Source: a virus. Taken from it: a stretch of DNA of 34,035 bases. The position numbers and the translations under genes were made by a program. Positions 1 to 7,262 of this stretch are shown here, piece after piece. Under the pieces are notes generated by a model, which had not been told where the DNA came from, searched no databases, and worked only from the letters and a program-made list of their open reading frames with translations. The stretch spans positions 1 to 34,035 of the IMG/VR virus record IMGVR_UViG_3300041956_000242; one strand, given 5' to 3'. Position 1 is the first letter of the stretch. Each line of letters starts with the position of its first letter.

Positions 1-20
1 TCGCGCCAGAGGTCAGACAT
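1..20 (-). CDS. Start of a truncated leftward gene
   Basis: An ATG at the complement of 18-20 opens a frame reading MSDLWR that leaves the window after six codons. It would be the next gene after the MazG-like gene, whose stop lies 13 bases upstream. No convincing Shine-Dalgarno sequence precedes it, and too little is visible to name a product. Confidence 0.3.
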
Positions 21-33
21 CGTGCGGTGGTTC

Positions 34-369
34 TTAATCACTCAGACCACCTGCCGGATGCTCCTTCCAGTCACGTGCCTTCACTCGCTCCCAGGTCTCA
101 TCGACGGAAGTCTCGAGGTCGATGCCCACCGAGTTGCAGTAGGACACAAGGAAGATGACGAGATCCCCGACACAATCCATGGCTGCGTCCCGCCACTTGT
201 TGTCGAAGCCACCAGCGTACTCCCTGATGCCCTGCTCAGCCTTGAGATGACAGTGGGCCAGCTCGCCGACCTCCTCCGCGAGGCCTAGCAGTGGTTGGTG
301 TGGTTGCTGGTCGGGGAAGTTATGATCCAGCCACCCCAGGTGCTGCGATTGCAGGGCACCTAGTCTCAT
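34..369 (-). CDS. MazG-like nucleotide pyrophosphohydrolase
   Basis: This 111-aa protein resembles the all-alpha NTP pyrophosphohydrolases (MazG/dUTPase-like), which hydrolyse (d)NTPs to monophosphate and pyrophosphate with Mg2+. The visible signature is EEVGE at residues 32-36, followed by acidic residues D61, D65 and D69 in DAAMDCVGDL. This matches the family's metal-binding EExxE plus downstream acidic helix. The length fits a single MazG-like unit. The start ATG overlaps the stop of the DUF6378-like gene in an ATGA, so the two are probably translationally coupled. In phages such enzymes are thought to adjust nucleotide pools or alarmone levels; the substrate here cannot be told from sequence. 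The family call is fairly secure, the exact activity is inferred. Confidence 0.8.
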   Translation of the reverse strand: MRLGALQSQHLGWLDHNFPDQQPHQPLLGLAEEVGELAHCHLKAEQGIREYAGGFDNKWRDAAMDCVGDLVIFLVSYCNSVGIDLETSVDETWERVKARDWKEHPAGGLSD

Positions 370-773
370 TTCTTGTCCTCCTCGAGGGCTTGTCGGATGT
401 CCTCCAGCTTGATCCTGTTGAGCACGGCCAAGTAGCCGATGCTGTCGATGTTGTTGTCCTCCTCAGGGTGGCCGCCGGTGATCAGTTCGCGCGCCATCTT
501 GTGCCACACCATCATGTAGCAGACCTGGGTGAAGGTCAGTGGTGTCCCTGAGATGATCGACCAGCCCGCTCGCACGAGCGTGAAGGTATTGTGCGGGTGG
601 CCGTGCTCCTCTTCTTTTGAACCGTGCACCATCTTCAGTGCCTTGACTACCCACAGGTTGTCGAACTCGTCCTGGTCCTTGACGTTCAGGTCCATCGCAT
701 TCTCCTCGACCTGAGCATCGAGCGGTGGTGCAGGCGGTGGGCCTTTCTTCTTGGTCGGGCGCTTGCTAGGCAT
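366..773 (-). CDS. DUF6378-like phage protein
   Basis: This 135-aa protein has a Lys/Pro-rich N-terminus (KRPTKKKGPPPAPP) and a C-terminal domain of the DUF6378 type. The telling pattern is HGHPHNTF, then a conserved helix with MMVWHKMAREL, then HPEEDNNIDSIGYLAVL. In this family the HGD/HGHP and DNW/DNxxD segments are conserved and the gene usually sits with phage nucleotide-metabolism genes. The function is not established. I chose the ATG at 773 because GGGAGG lies just upstream; an in-frame ATG at 803 overlaps the probable -10 element and lacks a ribosome site. It is followed by, and overlaps, the MazG-like gene by 4 nt. Confidence 0.7.
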   Translation of the reverse strand: MPSKRPTKKKGPPPAPPLDAQVEENAMDLNVKDQDEFDNLWVVKALKMVHGSKEEEHGHPHNTFTLVRAGWSIISGTPLTFTQVCYMMVWHKMARELITGGHPEEDNNIDSIGYLAVLNRIKLEDIRQALEEDKK

Positions 774-801
774 CGGCCTCCCTTGTCGGTGTGTCTTATC
801 C

Positions 802-810
802 ATTATATCA
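802..810 (-). promoter_or_regulatory. Extended -10 promoter for the DUF6378/MazG pair
   Basis: The minus strand reads TGATATAAT, a consensus -10 (TATAAT) with the TGn extension. No good -35 is seen 17 bp upstream. It lies in the last codons of the helicase gene and 30 bases ahead of the preferred start at 773, so it could give the two distal genes their own transcript. Confidence 0.5.
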
Positions 811-2232
811 TATCCCGAACAGGAATGTTTTCGGGCTGCGCATCAGCTCGGCGTGCATGTCCCCTTTAGCCTGCAGCGTGTTCAGGACCGATCGATCCAG
901 GGTTCCGCGGGCCACAATATGCCTGTATCGTGTGGCTTTAGTTTGCTTAGGGCCCCGTACTCTTCGAGTTGCCTGCCAGTAATCCTTCCAACCGTCGGGT
1001 AGAGAGTAAAAGACAACCTCATGAGCGGTGGCAAGGTCGATAGCTTCGCTGCCAGTCGCCACTTGAAACAGTAGCGCCTGTACTGACCCGCCCAACAGAT
1101 CTGCTCGTGCTCGAGCGCGATCAGCACGGCTCGTCTCACCTGTGATGGTATGATGAGGAATCTTAACCCGTTCGAGCCGCCGCCTGGCCCCTTCCACCTC
1201 TGCAAGGAAGCGTGCATACAGGATGAAAGGTTCTCCGACTTCCTGGTACTCTCGGCAAACACTCTCCAGGACCTGAAGCTTCGCGTCATGGATCTGCGTA
1301 CCATCTGTGGTGAACCCGCCAGTGATCTGCAACAGGCGGATTCTACGCGCACCAATGTTGGCTGCCTGTAGAAGTTGGCCTCCAATATCGGCCACCATTT
1401 CCTCAGCCATGTCCTCATAAATCCTCCTCGCCTCGCGGGGTAGAGATACTGGCAGGTTCTGCCACAGCTGTGGTGGGGCGTCGGGGAATGCCTTCGCCTC
1501 CGAGATAGCAAAGGAGTGGGCGCGGACCTTGCGCTTCAGCTCCCGGAGATTGCGGTACCCGATGATGGTATAGCGTCGGTTGCCCTCCCCGTAGATACAG
1601 TACCTGTCCTCGAACGTGCTCTTGGCTGTGCCGAACACCGTGTCATCCATCACCCTGAACTGGGCGAACAGATCCTGCCATCCCTTCGGGTTCGGGGTGC
1701 CGGTGGCTTCAACGACGAACGGCTGACCGTCCGAGCGCGACTGTCTCATGCGCCGCACCGATCTCCAGGCTGCCTGACTTGTCACGCCACCCGCTCTCTT
1801 GACCTTGTGCGACTCGTCGAGGACTACAATGTCGGGCCCCCACTGCTCTATGGCCCCAATCACCGGGTATTCCCATTTCCGGGAATTTCTGGCTCTAGAG
1901 CGGAATTTGTCGTAGTTTACGGCAAAAATTTTTACCAGAGGCCCTGAGTTGCCAATCTTGACAACATTAGGATCCCCGATGACTTTGTAGTGAAGCCGGA
2001 AGGGGAAGTGCGTTTCAGCCTCATCTGCCCACACGCTCAACCCGTCTATTGTGGTGAGCACGAGGACCCGACGACACTTCCCCCTCAGGGCCTGTATGGC
2101 GATAGCGTCCAGTATCGCCTTAGTCTTACCCGTCCTCGGGTCCATCAACAGCGCAAAGTTCCCATGTTTGACGACCTCGAGGGTTGCCTTGCGCTGGTGA
2201 CGGAACGGGGTAGTGCGGAAACGGTACTTCAC
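808..2232 (-). CDS. SNF2-family DEAD-like helicase/ATPase
   Basis: This 474-aa superfamily 2 ATPase has the helicase motifs in order: Q-like PFRHQ (residues 9-13), Walker A MDPRTGKT (30-37), motif II DESH (139-142), motif III-like ATGTP (176-180), and C-terminal motifs V/VI around TGSEAIDLATA and QATRRVRGPKQT. DESH and the overall spacing are typical of small phage SNF2/SSL2-like helicases acting in replication, recombination or transcription restart. The GTG start overlaps the upstream gene's stop (GTGA). An open frame extends further upstream, but that part reads as low-complexity Arg-rich shadow of the upstream gene. Motif VI is altered from the usual QxxGRxxR to QATRRVR; ATPase function still seems likely. 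Confidence 0.88.
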   Translation of the reverse strand: MKYRFRTTPFRHQRKATLEVVKHGNFALLMDPRTGKTKAILDAIAIQALRGKCRRVLVLTTIDGLSVWADEAETHFPFRLHYKVIGDPNVVKIGNSGPLVKIFAVNYDKFRSRARNSRKWEYPVIGAIEQWGPDIVVLDESHKVKRAGGVTSQAAWRSVRRMRQSRSDGQPFVVEATGTPNPKGWQDLFAQFRVMDDTVFGTAKSTFEDRYCIYGEGNRRYTIIGYRNLRELKRKVRAHSFAISEAKAFPDAPPQLWQNLPVSLPREARRIYEDMAEEMVADIGGQLLQAANIGARRIRLLQITGGFTTDGTQIHDAKLQVLESVCREYQEVGEPFILYARFLAEVEGARRRLERVKIPHHTITGETSRADRARARADLLGGSVQALLFQVATGSEAIDLATAHEVVFYSLPDGWKDYWQATRRVRGPKQTKATRYRHIVARGTLDRSVLNTLQAKGDMHAELMRSPKTFLFGI

Positions 2233-3107
2233 GCCAGGTCGAGCCAGTCCTGTGGTTTGAGCCCGACGCCGTACACAGAGTCCCGCTTGGGCACGTAGTA
2301 GCCCTCCGCTTTGTACTGCGCCACCGGGTAGTACGCGGAGCCTTCCGATTCGGACGCGTAGCACCCGATGGCGTTTCCGCCGATACCTGCCCCGCACTCA
2401 CCGTAATCGGGCACCTGCCAGGGCATCTTGTTCCGGTACAGCTCGAAGGCCAGCAGCACGTCTGCCTCTTCGATCGCTTGGAGCTGATCGGGGAGCAGCC
2501 CTGAGAGCTGGCCGATCATACGCCGTGCACCACCATTCCAGGCGTTCTCGAACTCCGAGGCATTCTCACATTGGCCCCAGGGCGGCCCTGATAGGCCCAT
2601 CTCCTCGGTCATACGGACGGCTTCGTCGTACCCGGTACCCTGACCCTCCACGTATCCTGAGGGTACCCTGCAATCACACCACGCCTCCACGATCCCGAAG
2701 TGGGCGTATAGCTGCTGGATCACGTCGGGCGTATACCAGTCTCGGTAGCCGTGATCGGCCGTGACGACTGGCACCATCCATGATGGAGCAGTGAGACAGT
2801 CGAGGGGTGATTGGGCGAGGAAGATGCGTGCCTGAGCCTCGTGCAGATAGTGGAACTCGTTGCCGTTTGAAGGAGGCTCAGGCGGCTTAGGGTTTGGTGC
2901 GTAGCCGGCGTCGTGGTCTGCCTTGAGTATGGACAGAGTGCGTTGGAGCTTGTCGTAGGCCTTCCACTCGTCCAACGGCTTCGCAGAGATGGTCGAGATG
3001 TCTGGCCACTTACCGTCCTTCTTCTTCAACAGGGTGCCGGCGGGATCGAGGTCGCGCCACCGATTAATGGCGGCTACGATTCCGTCTTGGCTTCCGATTT
3101 GAGACAC
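2229..3107 (-). CDS. Unrecognised 292-aa protein, C-terminal part possibly TIM-barrel-like
   Basis: I do not recognise this protein with confidence. The first ~85 residues are charged and Pro-rich with a KPPEPPSNG linker. From about residue 105 a well-conserved-looking globular domain follows, with TADHGYRDWYTP, EAWCDCRVPSGY, GLSGPPWGQCE, AFELYRNKMPW and GGNAIGCYASES. Hydrophobic strands ending in acidic or aromatic residues, ending in a GxYxxS-like stretch, recall glycosidase-type TIM barrels (GH25 or DUF1906-like); this is a guess. Several Cys residues could bind metal. A GTG start at 3107 has a GGAG/AGG ribosome site. It overlaps the upstream gene by 44 nt and the downstream helicase by 4 nt, so it belongs to the replication operon. 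Confidence 0.6.
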   Translation of the reverse strand: MSQIGSQDGIVAAINRWRDLDPAGTLLKKKDGKWPDISTISAKPLDEWKAYDKLQRTLSILKADHDAGYAPNPKPPEPPSNGNEFHYLHEAQARIFLAQSPLDCLTAPSWMVPVVTADHGYRDWYTPDVIQQLYAHFGIVEAWCDCRVPSGYVEGQGTGYDEAVRMTEEMGLSGPPWGQCENASEFENAWNGGARRMIGQLSGLLPDQLQAIEEADVLLAFELYRNKMPWQVPDYGECGAGIGGNAIGCYASESEGSAYYPVAQYKAEGYYVPKRDSVYGVGLKPQDWLDLA

Positions 3108-3819
3108 GACCTGCTCCGTTTCGTAGATGTTTGATCTCCCACGGCTGATTACTGCGGCGGAAGATGGGGTCCCGATTGGTGCAGTTGCACATCGGACAAC
3201 GGAGCACGTAGACCCTGCGCTCCTTCCAGATATACTTCTGCTTTTCGGCGGACCACACCTTCTTGATGGTATAGAAGGTAGCGTCGTCGGGGTCTCGGAC
3301 GTAGCGCCTCGGCTTCATGCACCGAGGACACCAGTACCAACGAGGCGGCAATTTTCCCCTTAGGCTTGGCGGTATATCGTACCCGCGCGTACGGCTCACG
3401 ACCGTGGCGTTAGGGACTTTTCGCGCAACCTGCTGTTGGACCAGAATAGCCCCACCCAACGAAGCGCACAACTGTTCTCCTCTCTTTCGCTTGCCGTCGA
3501 CCGTACGTACCCACATCACCTTCCACGGGTAGCGGTTAACGATCTGCACCCACACCAGTGGACTGCGTAGTGCTTGTTCAAGGCCGACAGGCAGTCTACC
3601 GTTCGAACTCACGGCTTCACCTGTCCTCATATGGTAGCGCTGTACGGCCCGCTCCGCTGGCCTATGCTCTAGGTACTCAGAACGGAGCTTGCCCTCGGCG
3701 GTGTACATCTCTCCCAGAGTTCGGGGGAGGGGTACGCTGTCACGGATCTTCTGTATCTCGAGCAGCTTACTCGGGATCGTCGAACGCTTCGGCAAATCCT
3801 TGGATCTCCTCAGTTTCAC
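3064..3819 (-). CDS. Basic zinc-ribbon protein
   Basis: This protein of up to 251 aa is strongly basic. Two knuckles, CPRCMKPRRY and CPMCNC, are separated by about 38 residues that include a WKERR segment; together they form a likely four-Cys zinc ribbon at roughly residues 165-215. The C-terminus is Arg/Lys-rich (RKPRRNRSRH), as expected for nucleic-acid binding. The N-terminal start is uncertain. The GTG at 3819 lies inside the upstream 70-aa gene and has no clear ribosome site; a TTG a few codons downstream is preceded by GAGGAG and may be the true start. DNA or RNA binding is inferred from charge and the zinc knuckles only. Confidence 0.7.
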   Translation of the reverse strand: MKLRRSKDLPKRSTIPSKLLEIQKIRDSVPLPRTLGEMYTAEGKLRSEYLEHRPAERAVQRYHMRTGEAVSSNGRLPVGLEQALRSPLVWVQIVNRYPWKVMWVRTVDGKRKRGEQLCASLGGAILVQQQVARKVPNATVVSRTRGYDIPPSLRGKLPPRWYWCPRCMKPRRYVRDPDDATFYTIKKVWSAEKQKYIWKERRVYVLRCPMCNCTNRDPIFRRSNQPWEIKHLRNGAGRVSNRKPRRNRSRH

Positions 3820-3979
3820 GTTGGAGCTTGAGAATGAGCGTGTCGAGTCGCTCCGCCCAGTTCTCCTGAACGACCTCCGGCCAATGCCGGCTAACCGAAT
3901 CCATCAAGCCAACATGCACCATCAGCTCTGCCATCGTAATGACCAGAGCGCGGTACCTCGTGATCTCTATATCTTCCAC
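3767..3979 (-). CDS. Small helical protein, first gene of the leftward replication operon
   Basis: A 70-aa protein predicted to be almost all helix, with an amphipathic second half (ENWAERLDTLILKLQRETEE) and an acidic end (FAEAFDDPE). I do not recognise a family. The GTG start at 3979 lies about 50 nt downstream of the predicted leftward transcription start, and a GA-rich stretch (GAGAGGGGG) lies upstream. As the first gene behind the divergent promoter it is in the position where phages often keep a small regulator, but no HTH pattern is visible. Confidence 0.55.
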   Translation of the reverse strand: MEDIEITRYRALVITMAELMVHVGLMDSVSRHWPEVVQENWAERLDTLILKLQRETEEIQGFAEAFDDPE

Positions 3980-4034
3980 TCATGCTGCACCCCCTCTCTG
4001 CCGGTCGGCGCTGGTTGTGTCGCATCGACCCCAT

Positions 4035-4063
4035 ATCTTAACATATCCGCGTCTCAAAGTCAA
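4035..4063 (-). promoter_or_regulatory. Leftward sigma70-like promoter
   Basis: On the minus strand a TTGACT -35 (4058-4063) and a TAAGAT -10 (4035-4040) are separated by 17 bp. It faces away from the stronger rightward promoter and should drive the leftward operon starting at 3979. The 9-bp repeat arm at 4040-4048 abuts its -10. Confidence 0.65.
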
Positions 4064-4097
4064 ACTGACCATCCTATCCCAACGCGGTGGATATGTT
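4040..4097. repeat. Inverted repeat spanning the divergent promoters (operator candidate)
   Basis: AACATATCC at 4040-4048 and its exact reverse complement GGATATGTT at 4089-4097 are 40 bp apart. One arm touches the leftward -10, the other enters the rightward -35 (4096-4101). Related bases (CCGCGT and ACGCGG) also face each other inside the arms. A dimeric repressor or activator bound here could control both operons together. Confidence 0.5.
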
Positions 4098-4124
4098 GAC
4101 AGCCTTGCCGTGGTATTGTATAAT
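4096..4124 (+). promoter_or_regulatory. Rightward consensus sigma70 promoter
   Basis: TTGACA (4096-4101) and TATAAT (4119-4124) are both exact consensus with a 17-bp spacer, predicting transcription start near 4131 and a ~30-nt leader to the TTG start at 4161. It should be the strongest host-type promoter in the window and serve early expression of the primase/helicase. Confidence 0.88.
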
Positions 4125-4160
4125 ATCCCTAACGGCGAAAATCCCTGGAAGGAGGTCATT

Positions 4161-6140
4161 TTGGCAGGGATTTTGGACTTTCTCACCCTTGTGTGGGGTG
4201 ATCGGTTAGGTTGGGTGGACTTACCCTCGAAGGTACGAGGGCACTGGATCCCCTGGACGGCGTCGTGGCCCGAGGACAAACCCTCGATCAGGCGCCGGGT
4301 AGAGGATCTGATGGACGAAGAGGATCTGTACTTCTCGGTGGCACAGTTTAGCGAGGAGGGCCGCAACATCGACGCCACCATGTCCTCGCACTGGCTGTGG
4401 GCGGATCTTGATCGCGTCGGGCCCGACGACTGTGCCGTACTCGGGCTCACCCCCACAGTCTGCTGGGAATCGTCTCCCTGGCGGTTCCAGGCTTTGTGGA
4501 AACTGAACGCGAAGCTGAAGCCCGAGCCCCTGGCAAGGCTCAACAAAGCCCTCACCTACGCTATCGGCGCTGATCGCGGCGGTTGGGACCTTACGCAGGT
4601 CTTGCGTCCCGTTGGAACGCACAACTGGAAACACCCCGGCGCTCCTGAAGTACTGTTGGTCTACGACGATGGGCCTGAGTACGACTGGCGTGAGTTGAAG
4701 GACCAGCTGAAAGTCACGAAGCCGGGTAGTGCGCAGGCACAAGAACGGTTCCGCATCGACAAGCGGGACAAAATACCAGCTCGCGCACGGGCGCTGCTGA
4801 ATACGCCTAGGGACCGGGTAGTTGACGGTGAGAGGAGCAACACGCTCTGGCGGCTGAACTGCTCGCTGGCTGAAGCTGGCTTCGAGGAGGATCAGATCTT
4901 CGACCTCGTAGAGAGCTGTGCCTGGAATAAGTGGCCGAGGCACCCTCATCTCCTGAAGAAGGATATCGCGAGGGCTGTAGCGAAGGTGCTGGAGGATCGG
5001 GAGAAGATCGCGTCGAACGGCGGCAAGCACAAGGACGAAGCAGCCACGACGATCCTCGATGAGCGTGGCGTAGTGAAGATCGAGGACCTCGAGGGCATCG
5101 AAGAGGAGGAAGAGAAAGAACTCGAACTGCCGTTCACAAAGTACTCGCGGTTTATGTCGCAGAACCTCGAGGCCCCACGCTGGCTGGTCGACAACCTGTG
5201 GATGGCACACTCACACGGTATCATCGGCGGTGAGGCAAAGAGCAGCAAGTCGCTCATAGCAATGGCGATGGGGCTAGCAGTGGCGTCGGGGCGACCGTTC
5301 ATGGGGCTCGAGGAGTTCCAAGTCAACTCACCCGGCCCAGTCCTCATGATCCAGGAAGAGAATAGTCCGTGGGACGTGCAGGACAAGTTGATGAAGCTAG
5401 CGACACTCAGTGGACTGATGAAAGCTGGCCACTTCCCGCACGACTTTCCTCTCATGCTGCTCAACAACTACGGCTTCGACTTGTCCGACGATGAGCACCG
5501 GGGAGCGATTGAGGACCGAATCAGAGACGAGGGCGCTGTCCTGCTGATACTCGACCCGCTGTACCTCATGCTCGGTCCCACAGACGCCAATCACGCTGGC
5601 AATGTGGTGCCATTTCAGAAGTGGTTGCTGCAAGTCCGACATACCTACAACTGCGCCATCATGCTCGTCCACCACTTCGGGAAGCCGAGAATGGAGAATC
5701 AAGGTGTGAGGGCAGGGCACCGGCTATTAGGCTCGGGCACCTGGTACAACTGGGTGGAGTCGGCTCTGTACTGTCAGGCGATGGCTGGTAAGGGTTGGCA
5801 TGATGACGTCCATCACGGCCGGCCCGTCAACCGGCGGATCGGCATCGAGCGTGAGTGGCGTTCGGCCCCACCACAGGATGCGATTGACCTCCGCATGTAT
5901 ATGAGCAAGCCCGGCGCCTCGAGGATGATCGTGGAACATGATGCCCTCAACCGCAACACCACGGTGCAGGAGTTGGCTGAGATTGTGTCGGAAAGACCCG
6001 GCATTCTCATCACTGACCTTGCTCGTGCCATGTCTTCCGATGTGAGAACAGCACGGAAGTACGTTGTCGGCTCGGGCAAGTTCCGATTGGAGGAGCTGAA
6101 GCGCGGTCGTGGCATCTCGTACAAGGTGTTCCCGCTATGA
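4161..6140 (+). CDS. Primase-helicase: AEP-like domain fused to RepA-type ATPase
   Basis: A 659-aa replication protein. The N-terminal part (about residues 60-200) looks like the RepB/archaeo-eukaryotic primase fold: WADLD near residue 78 would give the catalytic acidic pair, and the SSPWRFQALWKL segment matches the conserved strand of these primases. The C-terminal part is a RecA/RepA-like hexameric helicase ATPase with Walker A GGEAKSSKS (about 356-363), Walker B LLILDPLY (about 460-468) and a sensor strand AIMLVHHFGKP (about 500). An acidic linker (IEEEEEKELEL) joins them. The start is a TTG with AAGGAGG five bases upstream; the frame stays open further left but only TTG 4161 has a ribosome site and follows the promoter. 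It should prime and unwind phage DNA. Confidence 0.85.
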   Translation: MAGILDFLTLVWGDRLGWVDLPSKVRGHWIPWTASWPEDKPSIRRRVEDLMDEEDLYFSVAQFSEEGRNIDATMSSHWLWADLDRVGPDDCAVLGLTPTVCWESSPWRFQALWKLNAKLKPEPLARLNKALTYAIGADRGGWDLTQVLRPVGTHNWKHPGAPEVLLVYDDGPEYDWRELKDQLKVTKPGSAQAQERFRIDKRDKIPARARALLNTPRDRVVDGERSNTLWRLNCSLAEAGFEEDQIFDLVESCAWNKWPRHPHLLKKDIARAVAKVLEDREKIASNGGKHKDEAATTILDERGVVKIEDLEGIEEEEEKELELPFTKYSRFMSQNLEAPRWLVDNLWMAHSHGIIGGEAKSSKSLIAMAMGLAVASGRPFMGLEEFQVNSPGPVLMIQEENSPWDVQDKLMKLATLSGLMKAGHFPHDFPLMLLNNYGFDLSDDEHRGAIEDRIRDEGAVLLILDPLYLMLGPTDANHAGNVVPFQKWLLQVRHTYNCAIMLVHHFGKPRMENQGVRAGHRLLGSGTWYNWVESALYCQAMAGKGWHDDVHHGRPVNRRIGIEREWRSAPPQDAIDLRMYMSKPGASRMIVEHDALNRNTTVQELAEIVSERPGILITDLARAMSSDVRTARKYVVGSGKFRLEELKRGRGISYKVFPL

Positions 6141-6514
6141 AGGAGGTACCGTACAACCAGCTCCTGAAGCGCGAGGGGCAGCGTTATGCCCTCAAAGACG
6201 AGGCCTTCTACAAGCTGCTCGATGAACTACGCCTACAGGCAGGCGGGCAGTGGAAGGATATTGCCCGTGAGGCGCGCATCTCCACCCGACATTTCCGAAG
6301 AGTCCGCGGTGAGCAGTACCCCACAGTCTCAATCCACGTCATGGATAAGATCCTGTCACGGATGGGTTTTCCACACCGCGTACAGGAGTTACGGTGGTAT
6401 ACTCCAAATGAATTGGTCGAGATGGGCGTTTGGAAACCCCACAACATCTCCGGTCTGCAAGAGACTAATAGACGTCGGAAAGCTGCAAAAGAACGCCGAC
6501 GCAAAGCCGCGTAG
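6137..6514 (+). CDS. Small HTH DNA-binding protein
   Basis: A 125-aa basic protein starting in an ATGA overlap with the primase-helicase stop. Residues 38-75 read as a helix-turn-helix of the XRE/Cro type: WKDIAREARISTRHFRRVRG, then a PTVSIHVMDKILSRMG helix, the usual order of recognition helix and following scaffold helix. The C-terminus is very basic (RRRKAAKERRRKAA). It is co-transcribed with the replication protein and precedes an AT-rich palindrome near 6618, so it may be an autoregulator or the control protein of the divergent promoters. The family is inferred from pattern only. Confidence 0.65.
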   Translation: MKEVPYNQLLKREGQRYALKDEAFYKLLDELRLQAGGQWKDIAREARISTRHFRRVRGEQYPTVSIHVMDKILSRMGFPHRVQELRWYTPNELVEMGVWKPHNISGLQETNRRRKAAKERRRKAA

Positions 6515-6602
6515 CAAATGCCTCCTTTTGCATTTAAGACGATCTACCCTTCGACACCAGCTAGTCCATCCATTGCACAATTTATTCCCCACCTGCTTTT
6601 TA

Positions 6603-6634
6603 TACCATATAATACCCAAAGGGTATATATGGTA
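6603..6634. promoter_or_regulatory. AT-rich near-perfect palindrome overlapping a TATAAT box
   Basis: TACCATATAATACCC (6603-6617), AAA, then GGGTATATATGGTA (6621-6634): the arms match except for one extra base. TATAAT lies at 6608-6613 inside the left arm, and no good -35 is present. This is how an operator over a weak, regulator-dependent promoter looks. The next gene starts at 6668. A weak shorter repeat (AAATGC / GCATTT, 6516-6535) precedes it. Confidence 0.5.
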
Positions 6635-6667
6635 AATAGCAAGGTGTAACGACGAGGAACGGAGGGC

Positions 6668-6949
6668 ATGTCATCCATCCGGCAGAGGCAAAGGGAAACA
6701 CTCCACCGACAACGCATCCACCCAGATTGGTGTACGGAATGCGCCAACACGGACCCCACCCGACTGAAGACCAAACTCCTGATCGAGAAACTCCGAAACG
6801 GCGGCCTGACACCAGATGAAAGGCAGTTGCTGAAACTGCTAGTGGATCAGGCACGCCGAAAGCAAAAGCAGATGGATGAGCGCGTTCTGCGCGGTCTCGC
6901 AGCCCAACGCGAGCGCGAAGACCGTGCCAGCCGTCTGACCGGCTACTAA
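6668..6949 (+). CDS. Small charged helical protein
   Basis: A 93-aa protein with good ribosome site GGAGGG close to the ATG. It starts with a basic segment containing HPDWCTECAN, a single CxxC that is half of a zinc site, followed by two helices rich in Lys, Arg and Leu (LIEKLRNGGLTPDERQLLKLL) and a Gln/Arg-rich end. I recognise no family. It is the first gene behind the palindrome at 6603-6634, so it probably responds to whatever binds there. Confidence 0.6.
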   Translation: MSSIRQRQRETLHRQRIHPDWCTECANTDPTRLKTKLLIEKLRNGGLTPDERQLLKLLVDQARRKQKQMDERVLRGLAAQREREDRASRLTGY

Positions 6950-6965
6950 ACGAAAGGACTGTGGT

Positions 6966-7262
6966 ATGGAACTGCAGCAACGCCTGACTCGTGACCTCGA
7001 GATGTTTGAAGCGCTAGCCGACAATGCTGCCGAACACGACAACTGGGGCGCCCACCACGACTGGTTGGTGGTGGCCAACTACATCAGGACTGTGCTTGCC
7101 GACGAGGGCGAGTACGTCGTCGCTGCCCTCTCGCTCTCTTCGCACGCCTCAGGTCGTCCAGCCAGCCTTTCTCGAGTGCTGCCACCCGACGGATCGCAGC
7201 TGGCACTGACCATTGCTGATCCTGCCATCGCACAACTCGAAGACTGTGACGAAGGATCTTGA
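6966..7262 (+). CDS. Small acidic protein, convergently overlapping
   Basis: A 98-aa protein with a helical, acidic first half (LTRDLEMFEALADNAAEHDNW) and a less structured second half. AAAGGA precedes the ATG. The last 179 nt overlap the leftward gene 7084-7476 on the opposite strand, which is unusual; the first 40 residues are outside the overlap and look like the best-supported part. No family recognised. Confidence 0.55.
   Translation: MELQQRLTRDLEMFEALADNAAEHDNWGAHHDWLVVANYIRTVLADEGEYVVAALSLSSHASGRPASLSRVLPPDGSQLALTIADPAIAQLEDCDEGS

Noticed and set aside
3939-4160. Upstream extension of the primase-helicase frame
   Set aside because: It passes through both divergent promoters and the operator candidate, and lacks a ribosome site; TTG 4161 with AAGGAGG is the better start.
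4221-5210. 329-codon leftward frame opposite the primase gene
   Set aside because: Fully antisense to a gene with conserved motifs; no ribosome site; composition is that of a shadow frame.
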